The notes under the pieces were generated by a model. That model was given only the letters and a program-made list of their open reading frames with translations. It was not told the origin of the DNA and did no database searches. Shown piece by piece: positions 52,635-63,919 of a DNA stretch of 64,000 nt. Made by a program: the position numbers and the translations under genes. Positions within the stretch are counted from its first letter, which is position 1. Each line of letters opens with the position of its first letter. The stretch is from Neoceratodus forsteri (Eukaryota > Chordata > Ceratodontiformes > Ceratodontidae), in the NCBI GenBank assembly GCA_016271365.2, contig JADMNL010000028.1, positions 55,880,001-55,944,000 on the forward strand, written 5' to 3'.

Positions 52635-52830
52635 GTAAGAATCTAATGGTTACACTTTGAAGTGCAGCAGACAGAGGTTTGAACTGAGCTCGAGCCCAAC
52701 GTTCTATGCTCTGGCATAGAGTTAACTCTTTCCTCTCCGGAGCAGTTCAAGTGCTGGGGCTAACTGTATATGTCAGAATACAGCAAGACTCCATTAGAAG
52801 AAGCACAATTACTAGGGTAAGTAATTTTTT
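52635..52830 (-). repeat. DIRS right inverted terminal repeat
   Basis: Pairs with 41302-41471, with TTACACTTTGAAGTGCAGCA, CTCTGGCATAGAGTTAACTC and ATATGTCAGAATACAGCAAG as inner landmarks. The outer end AGACTCCATTAGAAGAAGCAC through GTAAGTAATTTTTT extends beyond the pairing with the left repeat but is matched by the internal complementary region, so the element ends near 52830. Confidence 0.93.
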
Positions 52831-53335
52831 GTTCTGTCTTACAGTACATTTTAATAGATGTGTTATTTTATTTGAACATTTTGCTTACGGTGTTATACAG
52901 GACAGCACATAATACATTAATACCTGATAGCAAAAAGTGTACAGTGAAATAATTACAGTAGAGTTCGACACTGTCTTTCGTATGTTACTACCGTTGAGGA
53001 AATACATAGATCAAAAATTATCCAAAGAGCTGTTTAGAGTAAAGAAACTGAAACCATTGCAGCCAGTCTGCCAGGACCTGTAATAGAACGTGTTCTGACA
53101 ATTTATTTTATCACATAATGCAGCCTTGAAGGCTGCTTCGGTTTCTACCTTATTGCTACTGTATAAAGAATGATGTTAACGTAAGACCCATCAAGTAAAC
53201 AGCCAATACAGTTTCTACCTTGGATCCTAAAACATTAAGTAAAATAAAAAGATTCCACTCATACTATATGGTGAAATCAATACGCTTTACAGTCCTCATT
53301 GCTCTCCTGCACAATCCCATACTAGCATCATAATT
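52831..53335. other. No recognisable gene; probable DIRS flank
   Basis: AT-rich sequence immediately after the DIRS terminus. It shows no repeat or coding signature and may be flanking unique DNA. Confidence 0.4.
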
Positions 53336-53685
53336 AGAGATGGGCAAAGTTGGCATTCTAAACTCTGCTCAACATTTTGTGAGTTTTATGCAGTTCTTGA
53401 AATTTTTTGCAGAAGCAAAATGCGAAATTCCACCAACGAAATGCAGAATTTCACTTGTGAAGTGTGAAATTTGCCAAAAAACTGCGGACTGTCATCTCTT
53501 CTGGGCAAAATTCTGCAGTTTGGGCAAAATTCCTTCATTTTGCAGTGAAATTCTGCAGTTTCATGGCAAAATACTGCATTTCCTGGGAGGAATTCAAAAA
53601 TACTTAAATTCTGAGAAATATTTAATGGCAAAATTGCTGATTTTGTTGGAACTTTGGCCACAAAATTAAACTTCACCTCATCTCT
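53336..53685. mobile_element. hAT-like MITE
   Basis: About 350 bp with terminal inverted sequence AGAGATGGGCAAAGTT and AACTTCACCTCATCTCT, similar to common vertebrate hAT ends of the TAGAGATGGGC type. The interior is rich in AAATTCTGCA/TGCAGAATTT motifs, often in inverted pairs. No 8-bp target duplication could be identified, so the family call is tentative. Confidence 0.6.
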
Positions 53686-53692
53686 ATTTATT

Positions 53693-54275
53693 TATTTATT
53701 TAGTTTTGTTGACCGGTAAGTGCACTAGTCAAATCCTGCCTATTTTAGGCACGATCTGGGGGAAGGGGATACAGATGAATGCCAACTGACCTTGAACCAG
53801 ATTAAGCTGTTGGTGGTATTTTTTTATTTTTTTGAATCTTCTGTTTATTGTCAGTTTTAAGTTAACAGACAAACTTAAACATTTAAAAACACACAAGTAA
53901 CAATACAAGCAGATAGATGCAATCATGTGTGTTATTTGATGTTACCATAAAAATTCATGTTTCAACTTCATTCCACAATATCTATAGATAACATAGGTTA
54001 TAAACATAGCCCCATCCTAAGCATCACATTCTCAGACATACTTAGGGAAGGCGGTATTTTTTAGTGAATGAGGAAATTTGGCCGGACACCGGAAATTCCC
54101 TACTCTTTCGATAAGTGCCATGGGATCTTTAACATACACCTGAACTACCACCAATCCAGGCAAATAGGACCTCGGTTTAACGTCTCATCCGAAAGATGGC
54201 ACCTCAGAAGTGCAGCACCCCTCTCATGCTGCACTACAGTGTCAGTACTGGGATATTAACCCAAGTGCCAGATGT
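53693..54275 (-). mobile_element. LINE 3' UTR fragment, minus strand, interrupted
   Basis: The tail (ATTTATTTATTTA, then ACCGGTAAGTGCACTAG and CCTGCCTATTTTAGGCACGA) is the reverse complement of the LINE 3' end at 5375-5520. It continues to about 53832, is interrupted by a retroposed sequence (53833-54050), and resumes to about 54275 with GACGTTAAACCGAGGTCC-type sequence (minus strand), a widely distributed LINE 3' UTR segment. Confidence 0.82.
53833..54050 (-). mobile_element. Poly(A) retroposed fragment with target duplication
   Basis: On the minus strand this reads as a short body, AATAAACAGAAG as a polyadenylation signal, and an AAAAAAATAAAAAAA tail against the left flank. The flanks repeat GG(T/C)GGTATTTTTT, a duplication of about 13 bp. 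It inserted into the LINE tail. The body is not recognised; it may be a truncated L1 3' end or a processed transcript of a host gene. Confidence 0.7.
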
Positions 54276-54279
54276 GGGA

Positions 54280-54930
54280 ACTGATACCTAATACTAATAC
54301 TAATACTGATATCTAATCATAATACACTGGAAATGTAATCATTGCATTGTAACATCAAGACAACTTTGCTACCCGCATGCAGCATATTCTCTCCACTTTG
54401 CATAAGGGGTCTGTACATTGTTATAGCAAAGTTCTGTGCAGACTAAGGTACTGTATAATTGAAATTGCTTAGTAAACCTAGCATTTAATGCTGTCATTAT
54501 TAGTTTGGTATGCACATAAACTGAACAAGAGCACAAACTTAAAAACTAGCAAATACCTAGCATTAAACTTTAACCATAATAGTGTGCAGCATTCAGAATA
54601 ACTCATTAAATTAAACCAGCAATTCAGTGAAAATGTTATTAAGGATAAACTAGTCACAACAGTGTTATGAGTGGCACCAACAGGGTTTGCATTCAGTCTA
54701 AAAAACGTGGAAAATGGTATCTTGATTTAGGAAGACTATATCATTATACACAGCCTTGTATAAGATACCAGCCTGAAAGCTAACACTAATGTCACAAATA
54801 CAGTTGTCAGATACAATACACATCTCTGAAAGTTGTCCCATGGTCCTTGAAATAGATTAGTCAACCCTTGCAGTCTCTGTTACTCCATCAGTACTTACAA
54901 ACTCCAAAACAGTTAATCCTGACACTGTAG
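54280..54930. other. No recognisable gene
   Basis: AT-rich with a short TAATAC repeat near 54285-54315. No motif or homology visible. Confidence 0.4.
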
Positions 54931-55044
54931 TGCATTATGAGGGGGATACTGCACTCCTGAGGTGTCGTCTTTTGGATGAAACATTAAACCAGGGTCCCAT
55001 CTGTTTGTTCTGGTGGTTATTCCACAATCATGCTGAACTGATTG
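54931..55044 (+). repeat. LINE 3' UTR fragment
   Basis: CACTGTAGTGCATTATGAGG, CTGAGGTGTCGTCTTTTGG and ATGAAACATTAAACC match, on the opposite strand, the segment at 54180-54250. It is a truncated copy of the same LINE 3' UTR lying directly before the endonuclease of the next LINE. Confidence 0.75.
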
Positions 55045-55680
55045 CCTGGTTGACCTCTATAATCTTGATATTCTGTGTCTCATGGAAACATGGTTGAAAC
55101 CTACCACCCCTGACTCAACCCTTCATGCTCCCCAACTTTAACCTCCTGCTCCGCGATCGCTTGGGTAAAAAGCATGGGGGTGGTCTTTTGATATACAGTA
55201 CTACAAAAATCACCTTAACATATCCCTAATCCAGTACAACTTGGCTGCCCCCTCTGCCACCTGTGAATTCTTTCCTGGGCTCCTCCTACTGGGGGAATGC
55301 CAAAAAAATTCACATCATCTGCACATACAACCCTCCAAAGCAGGATATCAAGGGGCTTTTCTATCTACTTGATAGCATTAGCCCTAAAATCACCTCAAAT
55401 GAGGTACTTACTGTACATGTAGTGACTTCAATCTAAACTGGTCTAGTAACAATGTCAAGCAGTATGAATCACTACTGGCAGCCATCAGCCTTACTTAATC
55501 AGTGAGCCCACACAAAACCACCCGAGTGGGAGTCGAGGAACACTCCTCGGAGTGGTTTCTGACAAATAGGCCTGATAGGACCTCAACATCTGGAGTCCTT
55601 CCTGACTTCATATCGGACCATTCCCTCATCTACTGCGTTTGGAGAGTCCCCTCTCCCAAAGTGCCCTATAAAATTATACA
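55045..55680 (+). pseudogene. LINE endonuclease domain, decayed
   Basis: Motifs: LDILCLMETWLKPT (metal-site Glu), ADFNLNW-like CSDFNLNWSSNNV (catalytic Asp-Asn), and PDFISDHSLIYCVW (terminal Asp-His). They match the apurinic-like endonuclease of Jockey/L2-type LINEs. Shifts occur near 55130, 55200 and 55410. Confidence 0.82.
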
Positions 55681-56385
55681 AATGAGAGACTTCTCCCACT
55701 TTATCTCTGCTCTCTTTCTTTAAGATCTTGCAACCATAGATTGGGCCACAGTACCCTCTACCATGGATGTTACAGGTGCTTTTGACAAGCTGCTAAACAT
55801 CCTCCCCTCTTTGCAGGATAAGCATGCACCACGCATCAAAAAGAGAGTTAGAGGTACTATCACTAAATGGTTGCATGGGGACTTGCTCTCCTTCATGAAA
55901 GCCCATGATTAGCACTGTGGTAAATTTAAAACCTCTTAGGAACTGTCTAACTACTATGAATACTGGTGGCTTCACGACACCTGTAAAAAAGCCATATGTA
56001 ATGCCAAGAGTGAATACTGCAATGCTGCCCTCTTATCCTCTGCTAGGGACCCGCAATACATCTGGCACACTATTAAAACCATAGTCAGGGTTTATAGCCA
56101 GTGTGATACTATGGATATGATTGTTGATGGAAGAAACTGCAATAATGCTATTACCATTGCCAGTGCCTTTAACAAGCAATTCTCCGATCTCTCGGCACAC
56201 AGCTGTTTACAACTGACAATGATGAGTCATCTACCTCTAACTATTCCTCCATTCCAGAATCTCTCTGTCTCACCCACTTTTCTATCTTAATACAATCTCA
56301 GTGAGGGAAACCTACAAGCTTCTCGTTGGCCTTTTTCCTCATATGAGTGCTGGTCACGATGATCTTGAACCAAAACTCCTAAAGA

Positions 56386-57484
56386 TTGTGGCCCCTTTGC
56401 ATGTGCTCCCAATATCCCATATTCTTAAACTCTCTCAGCACCAGAATTGTTCCTCCAGTCTTGAAAGTGGCAAAGGTTGCTCCTATTTTCAAGCAGGGTG
56501 ACCGGAAATGCATAGAAAACTACCGTTCTATAGGCACCTTGTCTGCTGTTAGCAAGATACTGGAAAAAGTGGTGGAAGTGCAGCTGACAGACTACCTGTT
56601 TAAACATACCTTACTGTCACCCAAACAGCATGGATTTCATAAAGGACATAGCACTGGTACAGTCCTTGCTAAAGTTACATCTGATATAAAGATTGCCATG
56701 GATCAGGGTATGGTGACTGAGGCTATCTTCATGGACCACTCAAAGGCCTTCGATCTTGTGAATCACCCCTTACTCTGTACCAGGATTCACTCTCTTGCTG
56801 TTGCTGGTCCAGCCCTAAACTGGTTTTCTAACTATCTCACTGGCAGACTTCAGCTTGTTAAGTACAATAGAGCTCTATCAGAACCTGTTCCTATTACTAT
56901 CGGTTTCCCTCAGGGATCTATTTTGGGCCCTATCCTATCTTCTCATTTCATCAATGACTACCCAATGGTCCCTACCCATAGCACCACAACCCTATATCCT
57001 GATGGTTTCACCATGCCGCAGCGACATGAAATTTGTCGATCGCTGGCACAGCAACGTACATCACCACCAATTGGTGTTGTGCGATGCTGAGGAACTGGTG
57101 TTTTCTGTGGAGGGCTTCCCCACACCCCTGCACTTAGGATTTCTAACTCCAGTCAGAGTTAGTTCGGGATGGGGGCAAACACCCCAGAGGCAACAGTGTC
57201 AGGAAACATGGAGACCATTACAGCAAACTGCCAAAAACGTCTCTGTGATGGTCTTTGCAGTATTCCTGTCACTGTTGCGACATGATACCTATGCCGATGA
57301 CCTGGTCTTCCTAGCTAGCTCAGGTGATGTCCATACCATAAATCACAACCTACAAGCTGTCTTCAATAAACTGCAACATTGTCTTCTGACAAATAAGCTT
57401 GTACTGAACTTAAAGAAAACTCAGCTCACGCTCTTCGTCTCCTCTGTCAAATTCAACCAGTGTTCTGTCCCACTCAATGTCTGA
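56386..57484 (+). pseudogene. LINE reverse transcriptase domain
   Basis: VAPIFKQGDRKCIENYRSIG, KQHGFHKGHSTGTVLAKV, FMDHSKAFDLVNHPLL (motif A; the expected Asp is His-rich MDH), GFPQGSILGPIL and TYADDLVFLAS (motif C, 57288 on). LVLNLKKTQLTLF follows. A 283-bp insert interrupts the protein just before YADD. It would catalyse target-primed reverse transcription in an intact element. Confidence 0.9.
57005..57287. mobile_element. 283-bp insertion splitting the LINE YADD region
   Basis: The sequence before (CCTATATCCTGATG) and after (CCTATGCCGATG) look like diverged copies of one coding stretch, suggesting a duplication of about 12-14 bp. The insert has palindromic AACGTACATCACCACC...TTGGTGTTGTGCG-like sequence near its left end, and GCGACATGA near one end with TGTTGCGACATGA at the other. 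It has no coding capacity. It is short and MITE-like but of unknown family. Confidence 0.5.
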
Positions 57485-58364
57485 AGCCTTGATGGAGTCC
57501 CAGTTGGCACTACATGTTCCTTTAGATAGCTGGGAGTTACTCTTGACCCCAGTTAGACCTGTCTCTATACATGAAAAATGTCTGCAGGGCAACAAATTTC
57601 TAGCTTGGACTTGCATAATGTGCTCGTGGGTCCCTTACTGCTGCTGCATGGGCTTGCCCTTGCTAAAGTTTATAATAACAATAATAACTTTATAAAGCAC
57701 CTTTCAAAGCCAGGGCACTGTACATAAAATAACACATCTAAAAACAAGCATCAATATTCCATAAAATCCCGGTTACAACAGCATCAATCCATGAAATCCA
57801 AACAGCAGCAAGGCTAACACTATCGGTTAGCACTATCAGGAAATGCCAGTCAAAATAAATACATTTTTAGAGCTGATTTAAAACTCTTGATGGTCAGGCA
57901 CTTTCTCACCTGATAAGGTAGAGAATTCCACAGGGTAGGGGCTGCATAAGAAAATACAGAGCCCAGATGTCTTCAAGTGCACCTGGAAATCTCAAGCAAT
58001 CCCTTGTTGGTGGATCGAAGGAGGCAGGAGGGCAGTAGGGACAATGGAGATCTTTCAAGTAGCAGGGCCCTGGTTATGTATGGCTTTATAGGTCAGCAAG
58101 CCAACCTTGAAGGTGATCCGCCACTGTACAGGCAGTCAGTGCAGCCTGCGACAAGGTGTAATCTGACTAGTCCTAGAAGTACCAGTCTCAAGCCTGGCTG
58201 CTGCATTCTGCACCAATTGCAAGTGAGATATCAACCTTCAGAAGCCCTAGGTACAGGGCATTGCAATAGTCAAGGCAAGTAGTCACAAAAGCGTGGACCA
58301 AGGCAGAAAGATCATTGGGAGGAACCAGGTGCTTCACCCTGGTGATATTCCTCAGATGTAAAAA

Positions 58365-59620
58365 TTAGGTCTTGACAACTGCCAACACCTGAGATTTTAG
58401 GGTCAGTTCATTGTCAAAAATAATGCCCAGGTTATGCACCTGATGTGAGGCAGCCAGTGGAACATCCTCAAGCCATAGCCCGAGAGACTGTTCAACTAGC
58501 GTGCCTGCCATCTGACAATCTGGGTCCACCACCAACACCTCAGTCTTATCTGTATTTAATCTCATCCAGCAGGCACTCATCCAGTCCTGGATCTCAGAGA
58601 GAGACAGTTGTTAAATCAGAGATTGCATCCTCCTGCCCAGGCACAAAGGCGGGTACAGCTCAGTATCACCTGCGTGGCAACGGCTCAAGCCAGACCTCCT
58701 AATAATGTTTCCCAATGGCACCATATGCACTGCGAACAAAATGGGTGCTAAATGGAACCCTGCAAACCCCACAGGGTAGGGAGAGAGTCAGATGAATAAA
58801 TCCCCATGCCCACCCTCTGAGTCCTACCCTGGAGAAAGATCTAAACCACTTGAGGACTGTACCCAAAAGTCCACAGATATTCTGCAGGTGCTCAAACAGC
58901 ACTCCATGGTCCACAGTGTCAAATGCCACAGAGAGATCAAGGAGGACCAAGATGGAACGAGACCCCTGATCTCTCACTATTAGGAGATCATTAAGTACCG
59001 GACAAGAGCCGTCTTGGTACTATGTCTCTTTCTAAATCTGGACTGGAGAGAATCATAGACATTGTGGGTGGTAAGATGGTCATCCAGCTGCAGCGCAACC
59101 ACCTTCTCAATAACCTAACCTACAAAGGGTAGGGTTGAGACAGGTCTGTAGTTAGCAGGACAGTTCAGGTCAAGGGAGTTTTTTTTCAGGAGCAGTCGCA
59201 CAACCACCTCCTTTAGGAGACCAGGAACTATCCCCCTCTCCAATGAACTCCAAACTATCTCTGCAAAGATTGGGCTGATCTTATCTATGCAACCCACCAG
59301 GAATCACATAGGGCCCAGATCCAAACTACAACAGGTTGGCCACAAAGACTGGATGACCCTCACGATGTCAGTGAATTCTGGCTGGCTGAAATCCATCCAA
59401 ACAGACTGGGTGCTTGTGATATCCCACTGACCACTACAACACCCTTTGGAGGTGGACTGGCCAATCTTGGACCTGATGGTGGCAACCTTATCTGTAAAAC
59501 ATTGAGCAAACTCATCACACTTCTCTTGTGAAAAAGCTCCCACAGACTTAAGCTAGATTGGCTTGCGCAGTCAGTCCATAGTCCAGAAGAGCTGAGTTGG
59601 TCGATTCTGTGCAGCAAAGA
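58365..59620 (-). pseudogene. L2-like reverse transcriptase
   Basis: Segments on the minus strand: LLKEVVVRLLLKKNSLDLNC and PANYRPVSTLPFVG (59297-59115), SRSILVLLDLSVAFDTVDHG (motif A, about 58965), LPCGVCRVPFSTHFV (about 58770), a degraded HAGDTELYPP for YADDTQLY (about 58670), and LNTDKTEVLVVDP (58550). The order matches L2-clade LINEs. One Asp of the catalytic pair is Gly. Stops and shifts separate the segments. Confidence 0.9.
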
Positions 59621-60129
59621 TCTCCCTGGACAGGATCTCAGCCTTCTTATGGGTGATAGTTGATTGCTAAAAAGTGTAATGTTCCATCAACCTAAGCCTG
59701 TTGCCATCAAGACCCGATTTTCACCAGGCCCTCTGCAGCCTTTGCCCCACTCTCCTCAACTCCTTCAAGGTCCCATCAAACCATGGAGACCTTGGATGGT
59801 GGATGAGGGAAAACACGAACAGGAGCATGGAACCAGGGCCCTGTTACTACCACATTATAGGGAAGCACCAGGTCCCCCAGATCCATGCATTTCCTTGGCA
59901 TGCATGATAGAACCAACACTGCCATTAGACCATCAGGGGTCATACCTCAAAAAGGTGGTACTGGACCATCTCACAGGGCAGACCCATTGGGAGGAGCCCC
60001 AAAACTGAACCTCATGATGTGATGGTCAGACTATCCGACTGGTTCCACTACCAAGTCAGATATCTCCATCCCCAGGAGGAACACCAGGTCCAATGAGTGA
60101 CCCCTAACATGGATAGCAGAGGTAACAAC

Positions 60130-60754
60130 CTACATGAGGCCCAACAAAGTCATTAGTTGGAGGAAGACACATCCAAATTGCAAGAGTTTATTGCTGACCC
60201 AGGCATGGAAATCCCCCAGAATCAACCATCTGGGGGATTCCAATGCCACATCGACAATGAAGTCTGCAACTTGCTGCAGGAATTCTTTGCCAACTCTGGG
60301 TGGACGGTAGATGAGAAGTATCCTGCACTCCATGCCCACACTCAATACACTCAAAGGACCTGGTGCACTGGTCCACTGGCATCTCAATAAGGCCCAGTTC
60401 TGATCTAAAACAGATGGCTACACCCCCACCTCTACAATCCATCCTCGGATGGTGTATCTCCAAGTAACCTGGTGGAACAGCCAAGGCCAATATTGGGCCC
60501 GCATTCTTGGCCAACCAAGTTTTGGTGATGCACACCAGGTCGGCTTTCCCAACAAGATCTGCTATAATAGCAGTCTTGTTACAAATAGACCTGGCATTGC
60601 ATAACACCGTCCAAGTAGGATGAGCAGTCAGGGAAGACCGCACCACGTGCCTGCATTCAGCAGTGCCCTTGGGTATGAGAGTCAGGTGGGGGGGCCCCTG
60701 TTCTGATCCCATTTCACTCCAGGGCATCTCCTTGTCCCCACCACCTCTATCCAA
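60130..60754 (-). pseudogene. L2-like endonuclease domain
   Basis: VLCNARSICNKTAIIADLVG, VCITKTWL (Glu replaced by Lys in TETW), YLEIHHPRMDCRGGGVAICF, LLIYRPPRVGKEFLQQ and WLILGDFHAWVSN (catalytic Asp-His/Asn strand) run in order on the minus strand. One shift lies near 60390. The C-terminal Asp-His segment is not preserved up to 60130. Family role: nicks the target DNA for priming. Confidence 0.88.
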
Positions 60755-60959
60755 CTGCTCCTCTCCATTCCCCCTCCCGACCCAGGACCCTCCCCCTTAT
60801 CCTCTTCCTAGTTATTCCTAGGGCACGACATCTAATATATGTCTCAGATGATAATGGAGGACAAACAAAGGTCCCAGAGTCTGGAAGGGGAATAGTGCCT
60901 GACTGTCTTATAGCCCTCCCAATACATTTCATACAGCAGAGACAGTAAACAAACAAATT

Positions 60960-62044
60960 CAACTACACTCACTTAAACTGAACCACTCACAACATTCAAT
61001 CATACAACCAGACAGCCAATCAAATAAATTCAACTCCACTCAAACACACTCTTAAATTATAACCACTCACTCATACAATCTGTGCAACATATTCAACAAT
61101 TTCTCAATACACACTGAATAATATTAATTTAAAATAGAATAATAGTAATCCCAAATGTCCCCCGATGCCCAATAAAAGTGAAAAATCCAGCAGCAGATGA
61201 AAAAGCTCACTGAAATGAGCAGTCACTGATGCACTCAGAATGTCTGACTACTGAAGCTGAAAGAACTCACTTTTTCAGACAGTTAATTCAGAAAGGTTAT
61301 CCAAGAACTACCTCTCATGTAGACTTAGAAAACCAACAGTAGTATAATGAAGTAGTTGATTTAAAGGGCACTCTTGCTGCCCTACACAATTTAGGCCCAA
61401 AATATGGAGATCAAAAAAATCTAACCATTCAGCTAAACCAAGCAGAAGCCTCCTCAGTAGACAGCATGAAGTCTGTAGAGCTCAGATATTCACAGTTTAG
61501 GGCTTACAGTATTATCCATTACAAAGATACAGGTGACACACCCCAGTATCACTGCCAAAACCCCGCTGAAAATAACGAGCACCCCATTTCTGCCACTATC
61601 AACTCCAGCTCACCAGCCAGCCATCAGAATGGCCTAGAGGAATGGGTATTCTGCACTGCCTCCAGCTGGCCTAATCCCCACATCCTGAGGGCACACAAAT
61701 CCAGCCAGGATCTCCACGATCAACCAGGGAGGCCACCCATTCCACAATCCTGGACACAAACCACAGATGAATTTCCCAAACACTGACAGTTCAGAAGCTT
61801 TGCCGGACAAAGTTGCAACAGTTCAGGCAGAGGCTAGAACAAATTCCCGCCACAATCCATCAGCCAAATGTGCCCCAGCAAAACAAAACTTCAGAATTCC
61901 CCATCAGACAGTTCCGTGAGCCACTGAACATAACTCCAACTCCACAGTGAACACCAGTCCTCCACAAGCTCTGGACTCCTTCCATTTGGGCCAAATAGGT
62001 GATGAGATAGAACAAGATGCCCAACTCCACACTGCACCTCAGAC
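60960..62044 (-). other. 5' leader of the L2-like LINE; no gene recognised
   Basis: AT-rich, CA-rich sequence with several AATTCAACTCC-type repeats at about 60955-61050. It likely includes the 5' UTR of the minus-strand LINE. An open frame (61466-61786, plus strand) shows no recognisable motif and I treat it as chance. Confidence 0.35.
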
Positions 62045-63070
62045 TAACACAGCTTCAGCAATGTGAATCCAGAAATAACCCTGAAACTCCATTCTAATCT
62101 GTTGGTATCACTGTGCAGAAGTGGGATAGCGTTTGTGACTCCTACTAGTATCCTGTGTACTTCAAAACCCCTGCCACGTGAAGCTGCCCTACCGTTTAAG
62201 GTTTATTCCTTCCCCTTTCTCAACTATGGGCTGACAATCTTTACCGTCACCACAAAAACTAGCCTTGCTAAACAGGATGTAGACTATAGTAATATTTGTC
62301 ACTTTGTCCTTGCCATCCCTTGACTTACCCCTCACTGTGATTTATACAATCAACTACACTGGTTGCCCCCGGGGTAATTATTGCTCATTTGTCTTGGCTG
62401 CTTCACAGGCAAAATTGTCTCCAGTCCCACCCCACCTGCCCTGTCCAAACTCCTTCAGTCAGCTCTACCAACATACCAGCTAATATCAGATGACTTGCAA
62501 CCCCTCTTTGTCCCAAAAACTAGTACACTGTCAAGTGATAGTGACTTTGCTGTTTGTGCCCCTAGGTTCTGGAATACCCTACCTGCAGCCATCAGATGTA
62601 CCCCCACCCATCCCATCTTTAAGAGCACCCTCTGGTTGCACCTGAAGTCTGTCTCAGCCTGTAACTGTTCCATAACTGCTTGATATCCCCTACCCCTGCT
62701 TGGACCCTATTGTGCACCTCCACTTCCCTGGCTTCCCTACCCACTCTGAGCTCTAGTAAGGGGGATTATCTACCCTGCATGCCCTTCACCTCAGTACTTA
62801 GCATCCTCAAAATGGGACAAATTGTGATGTACAATTTTCACGAAATGTAACTATTGTTTGCTTGTTCTTACCCTTGATGTATATGTTATCTGTTCATCCT
62901 GTACCTGTTTATTTGTATCACCTTGCTCATTGCTTGTATTTCACATTGTTGTCTTTCCCTCATACTGTTTTGTAAATCATGCTATTATATTTTCCTGGGT
63001 CGTACCTGAAAATAGGCAATTCCTTGTCTAGTGTCCTTACCCGGTAAACAAAAAGCTAGTAAACAATAAA
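62045..63070 (+). pseudogene. LINE C-terminus and 3' UTR, resuming after insertion
   Basis: KLHSNLLVSLCRSGIAF, LHWLPPG (about 62358), CAPRFWNTLPAAIRCTP (about 62555) and FKSTLWLHLKSV are the conserved C-terminal blocks of the LINE that begins at 55045. The 3' UTR ends GTCGTACCTGAAAATAGGC, TTACCCGGTAAACA and an AATAAATTAA tail. Confidence 0.85.
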
Positions 63071-63079
63071 TTAACTGTT

Positions 63080-63900
63080 CCATGTCACTGCTTTAAAAGA
63101 ATAGAGGAATCTTTTATTAGTAACTCGTAAGAAAAGTAAGCATAGTACATAACACAGTTAGAATCAGACCCTGTTAGTTCGGTAAACAATGCTAAAAACA
63201 TGATAAACTGAAATTCATTGAAAAAACAAACAATACACAACCATGGGAGGGTACTGAGGAAGGCTGTATAAGGTAAGGAGGAAAAACAGGGAGAGAAAAA
63301 GAGAAAGAATGGGAAAACCAAGCAAGTAGTAAAGGAACCCCTATACATAATCAGCCAAATACTCTGTGGAAGCCAGCCCACAGCCTAAAATGGCTGTGGG
63401 GTGTAGGCATTTCATGTCAGCCGCAAACATGCGGGAAAGAGACATGGAAGCCAGTCAGATGACCACCACAGCGGATATTGCCTGCTGTTGAACAGTAAAG
63501 GCACAACGAATCTGCCACAAATAATATTTACAAGCCACAAAACACACTTATAAAACTTGGGAAAATAACAATCCCAAACTGGTGGAAAGAGATTCAGGAC
63601 AACAATCTCATAAGTAACAGAAATAAAAGCAGGACTGAGCCATATGTTGTTAACTTGTTGCCAAAATTCAACACTGCTAGGGCAATCACAAAGAAAATGT
63701 GACTGCATTTAGGGGAGTTGGTGGCAAGAGGGATGGGGACAAAGCCTCTTGGGTAATGATTTATGCTTTAATGAGTTGTGGACTGCAAATTTTCCATGGA
63801 AGCACAGCCACAAGACATCCCACAAAAAATGGATAATCTTGGTATTCGTAAGCTGGGACAAAGCATGTGTAAGGGTTAAGGGGAGGACAAAGCTTCACAT
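63080..63900 (-). pseudogene. Tx1/L1-like ORF2 C-terminus
   Basis: On the minus strand: VLWLCFHGKFAVHNSLKHKS (about 63830), then SHFLCDCPSSVEFWQQVNNI (63700 on), and FYKCVLWLVNIICGRFVVPL. The order matches the cysteine-containing C-terminal domain of Tx1/L1-like ORF2. It ends with a 3' UTR to about 63080. A stop separates the first and second segments. The rest of the element is absent. Confidence 0.8.
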
Positions 63901-63919
63901 GCAGAGGAGGAGAAGAATT

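Larger units (their letters stand above)
41302..52830 (+). mobile_element. DIRS1-like tyrosine-recombinase retrotransposon
   Basis: Inverted terminal repeats (41302-41471 and about 52635-52830) enclose gag, RT-RNase H and tyrosine-recombinase remnants, and an internal complementary region lies at 52255-52365. This architecture is diagnostic of DIRS elements, which replicate by a circular intermediate and insert by site-specific recombination without target duplications. Total 11.5 kb includes a CR1 insertion of about 5.85 kb, so the element itself is about 5.7 kb, normal for DIRS1. All frames are broken. Confidence 0.95.
57667..62044 (-). mobile_element. L2-like LINE, minus strand, inside another LINE
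   Basis: The minus-strand element has a 3' end at 57667 (GTACAGTGCCCTGGCTTTG ... ATAAAGTTATTATTG repeats), RT at about 59620-58365, endonuclease at 60754-60150, and an AT-rich 5' leader up to an uncertain point before 62045. It is flanked by the two halves of the plus-strand LINE. The 3' end resembles the fragment at 47975-48258. No clean target duplication was identified. Confidence 0.85.
55045..63070 (+). mobile_element. LINE (L2/Jockey-like), split by a 283-bp and a 4.4-kb insertion
   Basis: Endonuclease (55045-55670), reverse transcriptase (about 56380-57480), and C-terminus plus 3' UTR (about 62045-63068) run on the plus strand. Two insertions split it: 57005-57287 and about 57667-62044. 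The 3' end (GGTCGTACCTGAAAATAGGC ... TACCCGGTAAACA) matches copies at 5375 and 53693. The C-terminus carries RFWNTLPAAIRCTPTHPIFK, typical of L2-like LINEs. The element is 5'-truncated and interrupted by stops. Confidence 0.88.

Noticed and set aside
61466..61786. Plus-strand ORF of 106 codons in the L2 leader
   Set aside because: No motif, opposite orientation to the surrounding LINE and low-complexity composition make it a chance frame.
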